A stretch of DNA of 64,000 nucleotides from Pseudomonas uvaldensis. Lineage in GTDB: Bacteria > Pseudomonadota > Gammaproteobacteria > Pseudomonadales > Pseudomonadaceae. The position numbers and the translations under genes were made by a program. Within the stretch, counting starts at the first letter, position 1, and the number at the start of each line of letters is the position of its first letter. This document shows, one piece after another, positions 43,738 through 52,610 of the stretch. The notes beneath the pieces are model-generated. The model made no database searches and was not told the origin of the DNA. It was given only the letters and a program-made list of their open reading frames with translations. Where the stretch lies: NCBI RefSeq assembly GCF_021271205.1, contig NZ_JAIWKS010000008.1, forward strand, positions 62,001 through 126,000, written 5' to 3'.

Positions 43738-44181
43738 ATGAGTCTGTGGCGCACCACCCCCAACATCGAGCAACTGAACGCCGCCGGTAAGAACACCATC
43801 AGCGAGGTGCTGGACATTCGTTTCGAATCGTTCGACGACGAGTCCCTGACCGCCAGCATGGTCGTCGATCACCGCACCCACCAGCCGTTCGGCCTGTTGC
43901 ATGGCGGGGCTTCGGTGGTACTTGCTGAAACGGTCGGATCCATGGCCGCCTATCTGTGCGTGGATACCAGCAAATACTATTGCGTGGGCCTGGAGATCAA
44001 CGCCAACCATTTGCGTGGCGTGCGCAGCGGCCGGGTGACGGCCACGGCCCGGATGATCCACCTGGGGCGCACCACCCAGGTCTGGGATATCCGCCTGACC
44101 AACGATGAAGGCAAGGTCAACTGCGTGTCACGGTTGACCATGGCCGTGGTGCCGCTGGGCGAGCAGCCGCCGGCGCGTTGA
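43738..44181 (+). CDS. Hotdog thioesterase, YdiI/MenI-like
   Basis: A 147-residue hotdog acyl-CoA thioesterase. Signature HQPFGLLHGGASVVLAETVG (HGG with the following catalytic Glu) and VGLEINANHLRGVRSGRV. YdiI/MenI enzymes hydrolyse aromatic acyl-CoAs. GAAGGAAAGG is upstream of ATG 43738. It is a separate lineage from the thioesterase pair at 27.9-28.8 kb. Confidence 0.9.
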   Translation: MSLWRTTPNIEQLNAAGKNTISEVLDIRFESFDDESLTASMVVDHRTHQPFGLLHGGASVVLAETVGSMAAYLCVDTSKYYCVGLEINANHLRGVRSGRVTATARMIHLGRTTQVWDIRLTNDEGKVNCVSRLTMAVVPLGEQPPAR

Positions 44182-44207
44182 GGTCTGGATCGTAGAATGC
44201 GGGACCT

Positions 44208-44237
44208 TGTGGCGAGGGGATTTATCCCCTCGCCACA
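44208..44237 (+). terminator. Perfect 12-bp hairpin after the thioesterase gene
   Basis: TGTGGCGAGGGG / CCCCTCGCCACA with loop ATTTAT, 26 bp past the stop. It resembles the GTGGCGAGGG class of Pseudomonas intergenic palindromes and lacks a T-run, so it may be a single REP-like element acting as a 3' end hairpin. Confidence 0.6.
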
Positions 44238-44374
44238 TCGACCTTGCTCAGTTTGAAAACCCGGCTGCCCCATCGTTCAATCCCGACTGTCATCATTCCT
44301 GTCATTTACGGTCATTGCCGCCCCGCAGGGTTGTGCGGACAATCGGCTCCAGTTTCCTCGATGGATTGGCCGTC

Positions 44375-45169
44375 ATGCCGCAACACATATTCTTCGCCCA
44401 CGCCAATGGTTTCCCTTCGGCCACCTACGGCAAACTGTTTGCCGCGCTGGCGCCGCAGTTCCAGGTGACGTATCTGGAAACCCATGGCCATGACCCGCGT
44501 TTTCCGGTCGACGACAATTGGCACAATCTGGTGGATGAGCTCATTCATCATTTGGAACAGCAACCGCAGCCGGTGTGGGGTGTCGGTCATTCCCTCGGTG
44601 GGGTGCTGCACCTGCATGCCGCGTTGCGTTGTCCCCAGTTGTATCGCGGCGTGGTCATGCTCGATTCGCCGGTGCTGACCCGCGCCGATCAGTGGGTGAT
44701 CCTGGCCGCCAAGCGCCTGGGCTTCATCGACCGCCTGACGCCGGCCGGCCGCACCCTGGGGCGACGCGAGGAATTCGCGGATCTGGATTCGGCCCGGCAG
44801 TATTTTTCCGGCAAGACACTGTTCCGTGGCTTCGATCCGGATTGTTTCGACGCTTACTTGCAACATGGTCTCCAACCGGTCGGCGACCGGCTGCGACTGC
44901 GTTTCGACCCGGCCACGGAGATCAGCATTTATCGCGGCGTGCCCCACACCAGCCCTGGTCGGCCCCGCAAGCTTAAGGTACCGTTGGCGGTGGTGCGCGG
45001 TCGCCAGAGTCGCGTGGTGATGCGTCATCACACTCGCACGGTGGGGCGCATGCCCCGTGGCGAGGCCCTGAGCATGCCCGGCGGGCATATGTTTCCCCTG
45101 GAACGTCCCCTGGACACGGCGAACCTGCTCAAAGATCTGTTCCAGCGCTGGGAGGGGCGCAGTGCATGA
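44375..45169 (+). CDS. Alpha/beta hydrolase, first of coupled pair
   Basis: A 264-residue cytoplasmic hydrolase. N-terminal FFAHANGFPSATYGKLF; nucleophile elbow VGHSLGGVLHLHAAL; late His in MPGGHMFPLERPLD. ATG 44375 begins MPQHIFFAHANGF; the frame upstream is not supported. Ends in a 4-bp overlap with the next hydrolase. Substrate unknown. Confidence 0.88.
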   Translation: MPQHIFFAHANGFPSATYGKLFAALAPQFQVTYLETHGHDPRFPVDDNWHNLVDELIHHLEQQPQPVWGVGHSLGGVLHLHAALRCPQLYRGVVMLDSPVLTRADQWVILAAKRLGFIDRLTPAGRTLGRREEFADLDSARQYFSGKTLFRGFDPDCFDAYLQHGLQPVGDRLRLRFDPATEISIYRGVPHTSPGRPRKLKVPLAVVRGRQSRVVMRHHTRTVGRMPRGEALSMPGGHMFPLERPLDTANLLKDLFQRWEGRSA

Positions 45170-46017
45170 ATACAGTCGAGGAAGTGCGCCTGAGCCTGCC
45201 TCACATCGAGCTGGCCGCCCACCTGTTCGGACCGGAAGACGGGCGGCCGGTGATCGCCTTGCACGGCTGGCTCGACAATGCCAACAGCTTCGCACGCCTG
45301 GCTCCCCGGCTCGAAGGATTGCGCATCATTGCCTTGGACATGGCCGGCCACGGTCATTCGGGGCATCGCCCGCCCGGTGCCGGTTACGCCTTGTGGGACT
45401 ATGCCCATGATGTGCTGCAGGTCGCCGAACAACTGGGCTTGCAGCGTTTCGCCCTGCTGGGGCATTCCCTGGGCGCCGTCGTGTCGTTGGTGCTGGCCGG
45501 GTCATTGCCGGAGCGGGTGACGCACCTTGGGCTGATCGACGGTGTGATTCCCCCTACCGCCCCGGGCGATAACGCAGCCGAACGCATGGGCATGGCGCTG
45601 CAGGCGCAGTTGGATTTGCTGAAAAAAACCAAACCGGTCTACAAGACCCTCGACCGCGCCATCGAAGCCCGCATGAAAGGGCTGGTAGCCGTGAGCCGCG
45701 AGGCGGCCGAGCTGCTGGCCCAGCGCGGTCTGATGCCGGTGCCCGGCGGGTACACCTGGCGCACCGACAATCGCCTGATGTTGCCGTCGCCGCTGCGCCT
45801 GACCAACGAGCAGGCCATGACCTTCGTAACGCGGGTCGGTTGCCCGGCCCACCTGATCGTGGCGGCGGAAGGCATGCTCGTCCGCCATCCCGAGTTGCTG
45901 GAACGTCTACCCTTCAGTCATGAGCAGTTGCCTGGCGGCCATCATTTGCACTTGAACGATGAATCCGGTGCGGCGCTTGTAGCAGACTGTTTCAATCGGT
46001 TTTTCACCGTTTCTTGA
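45166..46017 (+). CDS. Alpha/beta hydrolase, second of coupled pair
   Basis: A 283-residue hydrolase with the oxyanion motif ALHGWLDNANSFARLAP, nucleophile elbow LGHSLGAVVSLVLAG, acid region near AEGMLVRHPELL, and His in LPGGHHLHLNDESG. It resembles serine hydrolases of the MEST/epoxide-hydrolase-like group. Four-bp overlap with the preceding hydrolase. Confidence 0.9.
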   Translation: MNTVEEVRLSLPHIELAAHLFGPEDGRPVIALHGWLDNANSFARLAPRLEGLRIIALDMAGHGHSGHRPPGAGYALWDYAHDVLQVAEQLGLQRFALLGHSLGAVVSLVLAGSLPERVTHLGLIDGVIPPTAPGDNAAERMGMALQAQLDLLKKTKPVYKTLDRAIEARMKGLVAVSREAAELLAQRGLMPVPGGYTWRTDNRLMLPSPLRLTNEQAMTFVTRVGCPAHLIVAAEGMLVRHPELLERLPFSHEQLPGGHHLHLNDESGAALVADCFNRFFTVS

Positions 46018-46066
46018 CTTGCGACGGGCAACTGTCGAGGCTGGGCGAGTTGAAAGGGAGACAACC

Positions 46067-46150
46067 ATGACAGATCTCTGTTTACCCGCCTCGCGGCCCA
46101 CGGCCGACGCCGGTCTTGTGCAAGTAATCCGGGCCAAGTCGATCCAATGA
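46067..46150 (+). CDS. 27-codon upstream ORF coupled to the DUF4892 gene
   Basis: ATG 46067 has a strong Shine-Dalgarno (AAAGGGAG at 46053-46060) and encodes MTDLCLPASRPTADAGLVQV plus seven residues. Its TGA overlaps the ATG of the next gene (ATGA, 46147-46150). The DUF4892 start itself lacks a good Shine-Dalgarno, so ribosomes probably load here and re-initiate. The peptide has no recognisable domain; it may matter only as a translated leader. Not described as far as I know; confidence reflects the signals, not homology. Confidence 0.5.
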   Translation: MTDLCLPASRPTADAGLVQVIRAKSIQ

Positions 46151-46965
46151 AATCATCCATCCCATCATTCGCACTGCTGGCGCTGGCCTGGCTGGGCCAG
46201 AACGCGTTCGCCGCCGATGTGCCCGGTAGTCAGGATCTGGCGCGCGTGCCGCGCCTGCCCGATGCGCGGATCGTCGATTACCGGCAAGGCCAGGATCAGG
46301 AGCGGATCTACCCCCTGGGCGCGATCCGCAAGATCAGTGGCCAGTTACGTTTCGACGGTCAGGTCGATGCCCGTGGCAACACCACGTCGGTCACTTACGA
46401 GTTGCCGCCGGAACATTCCGCCACCCAAGGGTTCACCGCCGCTCGCGAAGCGTTGCAGAAACAGGGCGCCGAATTGCTGTTCTGGTGCCAGGCCCGCGAT
46501 TGCGGCGAAAGCAGCCTTTGGGCCAACGATGTGTTCGGCAATGCCAAACTCTACGGTGCCGACAACGGTCAGGCTTACCTGCTGCTGCGCCTGGCGCCGC
46601 CGACGGACAACACGCTGATCGCGCTGTACGGGATCACCCGCGGTAATCGCAAGGCTTATCTGCACGTCGAGCAGTTCGAGGCGAGCGCTCCCCTGGGCGA
46701 CCTCCTACCGACGTCTGCCACGTTGTTGCGCCAGCTCAAGGACACCGGTGTGCTGGACTTGCCGCGCCTGGTTGGCGATCCGGACGAAGCCTGGCTGCGC
46801 TTGCTGGCCCGGGCGTTGAACCTGGACACTGGCCTGCGGGTCAGCCTCTCGGGACCCAAGGCCGAGGCCTGGCGAGAGGCGCTGGCGAGCCAGGGGGTGC
46901 GAGCGGCGCGGATGGAGGCCGCCGGTGGCGATACCGCGGGCCTGCACCTTGAGCTGCTGCGATAA
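46147..46965 (+). CDS. DUF4892 domain protein, exported
   Basis: A 272-residue protein with a signal peptide (1-22, ending NAFA) and the DUF4892 region (DYRQGQDQERIYPLGAIRKI, EALQKQGAELLFWCQARDCG, FGNAKLYGADNGQAYLLLRL). Two Cys in WCQARDCG may form a disulfide. The C-terminal third looks like an OmpA-type or SPOR-like repeat (GLRVSLSGPKAEAWREALAS), uncertain. Translation appears to depend on the small upstream ORF. Confidence 0.85.
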   Translation: MKSSIPSFALLALAWLGQNAFAADVPGSQDLARVPRLPDARIVDYRQGQDQERIYPLGAIRKISGQLRFDGQVDARGNTTSVTYELPPEHSATQGFTAAREALQKQGAELLFWCQARDCGESSLWANDVFGNAKLYGADNGQAYLLLRLAPPTDNTLIALYGITRGNRKAYLHVEQFEASAPLGDLLPTSATLLRQLKDTGVLDLPRLVGDPDEAWLRLLARALNLDTGLRVSLSGPKAEAWREALASQGVRAARMEAAGGDTAGLHLELLR

Positions 46966-47027
46966 GCTGTTTCGGGCAACGGGCTGCTTGCCGTTGCCTC
47001 GACCCTGTTCTTTTTCCGAGACCCTAC

Positions 47028-48065
47028 ATGCTCAATAACGATCGGCTGTTGGTGCAGATCCTGCTCCTGGTGTTGTTCGGTGCAAGCCTCTGGGTGATGG
47101 CGCCGTTCTGGTCGGCGCTGTTCTGGGGCGCGGTGCTGGCGTTCGCCAGTTGGCCGCTGATGCGCCTGTTGACCCGCTGGCTCAATGGACGCGAATCCCT
47201 GGCGGCGGGACTGCTCACCCTTGGCTGGATGTTGTTGGTGGCAGTCCCGCTGGTATGGCTGGGTTCCAACCTGGCCGACCATGTGCGCGACGCGACGGCA
47301 TTCATCCGGGACGTGCAGGTCGACGGGCTGCCGGACGCGCCCCAATGGCTGGCCGGCTTGCCGCTGGTGGGCGGGCGGCTGACGGCGATCTGGAACAGCA
47401 TCGATCAGCAGGGCGCGGCAATGATGGTGTCCATCAAGCCGTACCTGGGACAAGTCGGCAACTGGCTGCTGGCCCGCAGCAAGCAGATCGGCGGCGGTAT
47501 CCTCGAACTGACCCTGAGCATCGTGTTCGTGTTCTTTTTCTACCGTGACGGCCCGCGACTGGCGGCGTTTGTCCACGGTTTGCTGGAGCGCCTGATCGGT
47601 GACCGTGCCGGTTACTACATCGAGCTGGTGGCCGGTACGGTACAGCGGGTGGTCAACGGTGTGATCGGCACCGCCGCGGCCCAGGCCGTACTGGCGCTGA
47701 TCGGCTTCCTGATTGCCGGGGTACCGGGTGCCCTGGTGCTGGGGATCGTCACCTTCCTGCTCAGCCTGATCCCCATGGGGCCTCCGCTGGTCTGGATTCC
47801 TGCCACGGCCTGGTTGGTGTGGAAGGGCGAATACGGGATGGCGGTATTCCTGGGCATCTGGGGTACGTTCATCATCAGCGGCGTGGACAACGTGCTCAAG
47901 CCTTACCTGATCAGCCGCGGCGGGAACCTGCCGTTGGTCATCGTGTTGCTGGGGGTGTTCGGCGGGTTGATCGCGTTCGGCTTCATCGGACTGTTCATCG
48001 GCCCGACCTTGTTGGCCGTGGCATACAGCCTGTTGACGGACTGGAGCAAGAGCCAGGCGCGATGA
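47028..48065 (+). CDS. AI-2E family transporter (PerM-like permease)
   Basis: A 345-residue inner-membrane protein of the PF01594 family with about eight spans. Family segments are FVFFFYRDGPRLAAFVHGLL, GTVQRVVNGVIGTAAAQAVL and the C-terminal IGLFIGPTLLAVAYSLLTDW. Members range from TqsA (autoinducer-2 export) to ion antiporters; the substrate cannot be read from sequence. Separated from the DUF4892 gene by 62 bp. Confidence 0.9.
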   Translation: MLNNDRLLVQILLLVLFGASLWVMAPFWSALFWGAVLAFASWPLMRLLTRWLNGRESLAAGLLTLGWMLLVAVPLVWLGSNLADHVRDATAFIRDVQVDGLPDAPQWLAGLPLVGGRLTAIWNSIDQQGAAMMVSIKPYLGQVGNWLLARSKQIGGGILELTLSIVFVFFFYRDGPRLAAFVHGLLERLIGDRAGYYIELVAGTVQRVVNGVIGTAAAQAVLALIGFLIAGVPGALVLGIVTFLLSLIPMGPPLVWIPATAWLVWKGEYGMAVFLGIWGTFIISGVDNVLKPYLISRGGNLPLVIVLLGVFGGLIAFGFIGLFIGPTLLAVAYSLLTDWSKSQAR

Positions 48066-48146
48066 GATTTACCGATCATCGGGTCCCGCAGGGGCGTTGG
48101 TTCCGCTACAATGCGCGCCGATTTCGACTTGCCTGAGAGCCCGCTC

Positions 48147-48845
48147 ATGTCCGCCTGCCAGACGCCCATCATCGTCGCCCTGGATTTCCCTACCCGTGAC
48201 GCCGCCCTGAAGCTGGCCGACCAGCTGGACCCCAGCCTCTGCCGGGTCAAGGTTGGCAAGGAGCTGTTCACCAGCTGCGCTTCGGAGATTGTCGGCACCC
48301 TGCGTGACAAGGGGTTCGAAGTGTTCCTGGACCTGAAATTCCACGACATTCCCAATACCACCGCCATGGCCGTCAAGGCTGCCGCGGAGATGGGTGTGTG
48401 GATGGTCAATGTGCACTGCTCCGGCGGCTTGCGCATGATGGCTGCCTGCCGTGACGTACTGGATCAGCGCAGCGGTCCGAAACCGCTGTTGATCGGTGTG
48501 ACGGTTTTGACCAGCATGGAGCGCGAGGACCTGGCGGGCATCGGCCTGGACATCGAGCCCCAGGAGCAGGTACTGCGCCTGGCGGCGCTGGCGCAGAAGG
48601 CGGGGCTGGATGGCCTGGTCTGTTCGGCCCAGGAAGCCCAGGCCCTGAAGGCGGCGCACCCGTCCTTGCAACTGGTGACCCCGGGAATCCGTCCGGCAGG
48701 CAGCGCCCAGGACGATCAGCGCCGCATCCTGACCCCGCGCCAGGCCCTGGACGCCGGCTCCGATTACCTGGTGATCGGCCGCCCCATCAGCCAGGCCGCC
48801 GACCCCGCCAAGGCATTGGCGGCGGTGGTGGCCGAACTGGCCTGA
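48147..48845 (+). CDS. pyrF: Orotidine 5'-phosphate decarboxylase
   Basis: Last step of UMP synthesis; 232 residues. Catalytic region VFLDLKFHDIPNTTAMAV (Lys and Asp array), VNVHCSGGLRMM, LVCSAQEAQALKAAHP and VTPGIRPAGSAQDDQRR (phosphate loop). ATG 48147 was chosen over a frame extension from 48111. Not in an operon with other pyrimidine genes here. Confidence 0.95.
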   Translation: MSACQTPIIVALDFPTRDAALKLADQLDPSLCRVKVGKELFTSCASEIVGTLRDKGFEVFLDLKFHDIPNTTAMAVKAAAEMGVWMVNVHCSGGLRMMAACRDVLDQRSGPKPLLIGVTVLTSMEREDLAGIGLDIEPQEQVLRLAALAQKAGLDGLVCSAQEAQALKAAHPSLQLVTPGIRPAGSAQDDQRRILTPRQALDAGSDYLVIGRPISQAADPAKALAAVVAELA

Positions 48846-48862
48846 TCGAACACTGACGTTCC

Positions 48863-48894
48863 CTTGTAGGAGCGAGCAAGCCCGCTCCTACAAG
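48863..48894. repeat. Single REP-like palindrome between convergent pyrF and oxidoreductase genes
   Basis: CTTGTAGGAGCG (48863-48874) and CGCTCCTACAAG (48883-48894), a perfect 12-bp stem around AGCAAGCC. It looks like a collapsed REPIN and could work as a bidirectional 3' end. Confidence 0.75.
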
Positions 48895-48903
48895 TGTTCT
48901 GCG

Positions 48904-49908
48904 TCAGACCTTTAGCACGAGCTTTCCGAAGTTTTCCCCGCTGAACAACTTGGTCAGCGTCTCGGGGAATGTCTCCAGCCCCTCGACGATGTCTTCCTTG
49001 CTTTTGAGCTGCCCCTTGGCCATCCAGCCGGCCATTTCCTGTCCCGCAGCGGCGAACCGCGCGGCGTAGTCCATGACCACGAAGCCTTCCATGCGCGCCC
49101 GGTTCACCAGCAGCGACAAGTAGTTGGCCGGGCCTTTTACGGCTTCCTTGTTGTTGTACTGGCTGATGGCGCCGCAAATAACGACGCGGGCCTTGAGGTT
49201 CAGGCGGCTGAGTACCGCATCCAGAATATCGCCCCCGACATTGTCGAAATACACATCCACGCCGTTGGGGCATTCGCGCTTGAGTCCGGCATGGACATCT
49301 TCGCTCTTGTAGTCGATGGCACCGTCGAACCCCAGCTCATCGATCAGGAATCTGCATTTGTCGGCACCACCGGCGATGCCCACCACCCGGCAGCCTTTGA
49401 TTTTGGCGATCTGCCCGGCGACGCTGCCCACGGCGCCGGCGGCACCCGACAGCACCACCGTTTCGCCGGCCTTGGGGGCACCGACGTCCAGCAAGGCAAA
49501 GTAGGCGGTCATGCCGGTCATGCCCAGTGCGGACAGATAACGTGGCAGCGGCGCCAGTTTCGGATCGACCTTGTAGAAGCCTCTTGGCTCACCCAGGAAA
49601 TAGTCCTGCACGCCCAAGGCGCCGTTGACGTAATCCCCGACTGCAAATGCCGGGTTGTTCGAGGCAATCACCTGGCCCACGCCCAGGGCACGCATCACCT
49701 CACCAATGCCGACCGGAGCAATGTAGGACTTGCCCTCGTTCATCCAGCCGCGCATGGCCGGGTCCAGGGACAGATATTCGTTCTTGACCAGAATCTGGCC
49801 GGGCCCCGGTTCGCCGACCGGCACTTGCTGATAAGTAAACGTCTCACGGGTCGCGGCGCCTACCGGGCGTTTGGCGAGCAGGAACTGTCGATTGTTCTGG
49901 GCAGTCAT
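48904..49908 (-). CDS. NADP-dependent oxidoreductase, MDR superfamily (CurA-like)
   Basis: A 334-residue zinc-independent medium-chain reductase. LSLDPAMRGWMNEGKSYIAP, VVLSGAAGAVGSVAGQIAKI (NADP Rossmann motif AxxGxxG) and DVYFDNVGGDILDAVL are typical of the prostaglandin reductase/CurA group, which reduces double bonds of enones. ATG 49908 was preferred to GTG 49917. The substrate is unknown. Confidence 0.9.
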   Translation of the reverse strand: MTAQNNRQFLLAKRPVGAATRETFTYQQVPVGEPGPGQILVKNEYLSLDPAMRGWMNEGKSYIAPVGIGEVMRALGVGQVIASNNPAFAVGDYVNGALGVQDYFLGEPRGFYKVDPKLAPLPRYLSALGMTGMTAYFALLDVGAPKAGETVVLSGAAGAVGSVAGQIAKIKGCRVVGIAGGADKCRFLIDELGFDGAIDYKSEDVHAGLKRECPNGVDVYFDNVGGDILDAVLSRLNLKARVVICGAISQYNNKEAVKGPANYLSLLVNRARMEGFVVMDYAARFAAAGQEMAGWMAKGQLKSKEDIVEGLETFPETLTKLFSGENFGKLVLKV

Positions 49909-50132
49909 GGCTGGCACTCAAGATGAATGAAGCCTTGTTGATAGACCCTTGAAGGATTTGTCGCAAGGTTTGCTGACACAGCGAATGCACGCCGATCCAA
50001 CGCAGTGATATCGCCGCCCGGCCTGTTATCACTGCTACCCATGAACACCCAACCGGCACCTGGATAGTGCTGCCGTGTGCCGCAAGGCTGTGGCTACACT
50101 GGCCTGATCCCGCATCCTTCGAGGAACAGACA

Positions 50133-50894
50133 ATGAGCATGACGTTTTCCGGACAGGTCGTCGTAGTCACGGGCGCCGCCGCAGGCATTGGCCGCGCCAC
50201 TGCCCAGGCGTTCGCGGCGCAAGGGTTGAAAGTGGTGGCGGCCGATCTGGACAGGGCTGGTGGCGAAGACACGGTGCGGTCGATTCTGGACGCGGGCGGC
50301 GAGGCGGTATTCGTGCGCTGCGATGTGACCCAGGAAAGCGAAGTGCAAAACCTGATGAGTGAAGTGATCAATACGTACGGTCGCCTCGATTACGCCTTCA
50401 ACAATGCCGGGATCGAAATCGAGAAGGGCAAGCTGGCCGACGGTACGCTCGATGAGTTCGACGCGATCATGGGCGTCAATGTCAAAGGCGTCTGGTTGTG
50501 CATGAAATACCAATTGCCGTTGCTGCTGGCCCAGGGCGGTGGCGCCATCGTCAATACCGCCTCGGTGGCCGGCCTGGGCGCGGCGCCGAAAATGAGCATT
50601 TATGCGGCTTCCAAGCACGCTGTGATCGGCCTGACCAAATCCGCTGCCATCGAATACGCCAAGAAGGGAGTCCGCGTGAATGCGGTCTGTCCGGCGGTGA
50701 TCGACACGGACATGTTCCGTCGTGCCTATGAAGCTGACCCGAAAAAGGGCGAATTCGCCAACGCCATGCATCCCGTGGGACGTATCGGCAAGGTCGAGGA
50801 AATCGCCTGCGCCGTGTTGTATCTGTGCAGTGACGGCGCGGCATTCACCACCGGTCATTCGTTGGCGGTGGACGGCGGCGTTACGGCTTTTTGA
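50133..50894 (+). CDS. Short-chain dehydrogenase/reductase
   Basis: A 253-residue classical SDR. Cofactor motif VVVTGAAAGIGRATAQAFAA, NNAGIEIEKGKL, active-site NTASVAGLGAAPKMSIYAAS with YAASKHAV (Tyr and Lys), and C-terminal GHSLAVDGGVTAF. An acidic residue after beta-2 (VVAADLDRAGG) suggests NAD preference. GAGGAAC is well placed for ATG 50133. Divergent from the MDR gene. Confidence 0.92.
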   Translation: MSMTFSGQVVVVTGAAAGIGRATAQAFAAQGLKVVAADLDRAGGEDTVRSILDAGGEAVFVRCDVTQESEVQNLMSEVINTYGRLDYAFNNAGIEIEKGKLADGTLDEFDAIMGVNVKGVWLCMKYQLPLLLAQGGGAIVNTASVAGLGAAPKMSIYAASKHAVIGLTKSAAIEYAKKGVRVNAVCPAVIDTDMFRRAYEADPKKGEFANAMHPVGRIGKVEEIACAVLYLCSDGAAFTTGHSLAVDGGVTAF

Positions 50895-50910
50895 AGCAAG
50901 CTTGTAGGAA

Positions 50911-50938
50911 GAAGCCCGCACTGGTTGCGGGCTTTTTT
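50911..50938 (+). terminator. Terminator of the SDR gene
   Basis: Stem AGCCCGCA / TGCGGGCT followed by six T residues. Confidence 0.9.
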
Positions 50939-51045
50939 CTTGAAAGATGGAAAACTTCTCCAATGTCCCGCCAATGTGTTTCAAAGGATGAGATTCAGCG
51001 ATTTTGGCGGCGTTGTCGTACCTCCTTTCCGAGCACCCTGTGCTT

Positions 51046-51074
51046 AACTGTTTCCCTAAAAGCAAACTGTTTCC
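51046..51074 (+). promoter_or_regulatory. Two AACTGTTTCC direct repeats before the mocR-type gene
   Basis: AACTGTTTCC at 51046-51055 and 51065-51074, start-to-start 19 bp, ending 35 bp before the MocR start. MocR/PdxR-type regulators often bind direct repeats and control themselves (family knowledge). Autoregulation here is inference. Confidence 0.5.
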
Positions 51075-51109
51075 AGAAATAAAACAAACGCTTAGGAGCT
51101 TGGTTACTC

Positions 51110-52501
51110 ATGGAATTGAGAATCGACCGACAGGCCCTGGTGCCTGTCGTGCAGCAAATTGTCGACGCACTGACCGGCTGGATTCGACAGGATGCGGTGC
51201 AACCGGGGACGCGCCTGCCCTCCATTCGGCAACTGGCACGGGATAACCTGCTCAGCCAGTCCAGTGTGAATGAAGCCTGTGAGCGCCTGGTTGCCCAGGG
51301 CATATTGGCGTCCCGTCATGGCTCAAGCTTTTTCGTGGCTCCACCACCTCTGGCCGGGTCCGCATCCGGCGACTGGCCGGACGAGGCGCCGTTCATCCAG
51401 GTCGGCCGCGTAGACGACGCACAGTGGGAGCTGCAACTGGGCGCGGGCGGGCTGCCCGAGCGCTGGCGCGAAAGCGATGACCTGGGTTATGCGATCCGTC
51501 AGGTGACCCGCACCGACATGGCGGGGCTGTTCAACTACAGCACGCCGTTGGGGCTGCCCGCATTGCGCGAGCAACTGTCCAGGCGTTTGAGGCAGCTCAA
51601 TATCGATGCCGACGTAAGCCGGATCCTGACCACGACGGGGGCGACCCATGGGCTGGACCTGATCGTGCGGACTCTGCTTCGGCCGGGATGCTGTGTCGTG
51701 GTGGAAAGTCCCGGTTATTCGAGCCTGTTCGAGTTACTCAGGCTTCACCGCATCGACATGATTGAGTTACCCAGGACGCCGCGAGGCCCGGATGTCGATG
51801 CGCTGCAAGCGCTGTTGGCCAGTCACCGGCCCAGCGCCCTGTTCGTCAACAGTGCCTGCCATAACCCGACCGGAAGCAGCCTGGCGCCGGCTGTGGCCCA
51901 GCGGTTGCTTCAACTGGCAAGGAAGCACGCCATGCTGGTAGTCGAAGACGATGTCTACGCTGACTTCCAGGGCACCGCGCGGACTCGGCTGGCAGCGCTG
52001 GATGCGGATGTTCTTTACGTTGGCAGTTTTTCGAAAACCCTGAGCAGTTCGTTGCGGGTAGGTTTTGTGGTGGCCGGGCCCGATGTCATCGAGCGACTGA
52101 GCGAGGTCAAGGGGATCACCAGCATGGGCGGTTCGCGGTTCTGTGAATCGGTTGTGGCCAGCCTGTTGGCCAATGGTGCCTATCGCAAACTGACCCAGCG
52201 TCAACGGCAACGTCTGAATGTCGACATGGCGGCGGTGCTGCAGGTGCTGGAAGATGCCGACTGGACAGTCTTCGGCAAGCCGGCGGGAGGACTGTTCATC
52301 TGGGCGCGTCCGCCCTTGTGCGACTACGCTGGCTTACAGCGCCTGGCCAAGCGGTTCGGCGTATTGTTGTCATCGCGTACGGCGTTCAGCCCTTCAGGCG
52401 CCGAAAGCGACTGGCTACGGATCAATGTGGCCTATGCCCGGGATCCCAGGGCACTGGCGTTCTTCCGGGCAACGGCTTTGGATCGACCTCCAGTGTTCTG
52501 A
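51110..52501 (+). CDS. MocR/GntR regulator with aminotransferase domain
   Basis: A 463-residue fusion. Residues 1-75 form a GntR winged helix (QIVDALTGWIRQDAVQPGTR, LPSIRQLARDNLLSQSSVNE). About 105-460 is a fold-type I aminotransferase domain with PLP-binding features TTTGATHGLDLIVRTLLRPG, NSACHNPTG, VVEDDVYADF and the Schiff-base Lys in VGSFSKTLSSSLRVGF. MocR proteins use PLP or an amine as effector. TTAGGAG is well placed for ATG 51110. The target is unknown; the upstream SDR (same strand) and itself are candidates. Confidence 0.93.
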   Translation: MELRIDRQALVPVVQQIVDALTGWIRQDAVQPGTRLPSIRQLARDNLLSQSSVNEACERLVAQGILASRHGSSFFVAPPPLAGSASGDWPDEAPFIQVGRVDDAQWELQLGAGGLPERWRESDDLGYAIRQVTRTDMAGLFNYSTPLGLPALREQLSRRLRQLNIDADVSRILTTTGATHGLDLIVRTLLRPGCCVVVESPGYSSLFELLRLHRIDMIELPRTPRGPDVDALQALLASHRPSALFVNSACHNPTGSSLAPAVAQRLLQLARKHAMLVVEDDVYADFQGTARTRLAALDADVLYVGSFSKTLSSSLRVGFVVAGPDVIERLSEVKGITSMGGSRFCESVVASLLANGAYRKLTQRQRQRLNVDMAAVLQVLEDADWTVFGKPAGGLFIWARPPLCDYAGLQRLAKRFGVLLSSRTAFSPSGAESDWLRINVAYARDPRALAFFRATALDRPPVF

Positions 52502-52610
52502 AAACGACGGGGCTGTAGCTTTTTGCCATTATTCCGACGCCAGCATCTTGTGTTGAAGGGTGTCTGATTGCGAATCTGCGATCACACACACTGGCAGAGG
52601 ACTGAGCGCA

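Noticed and set aside
46067..46150. Idea that the small ORF is a broken N-terminus of the DUF4892 gene
   Set aside because: The DUF4892 protein has its own complete signal peptide from ATG 46147, so nothing is missing from it; coupling is the simpler reading.
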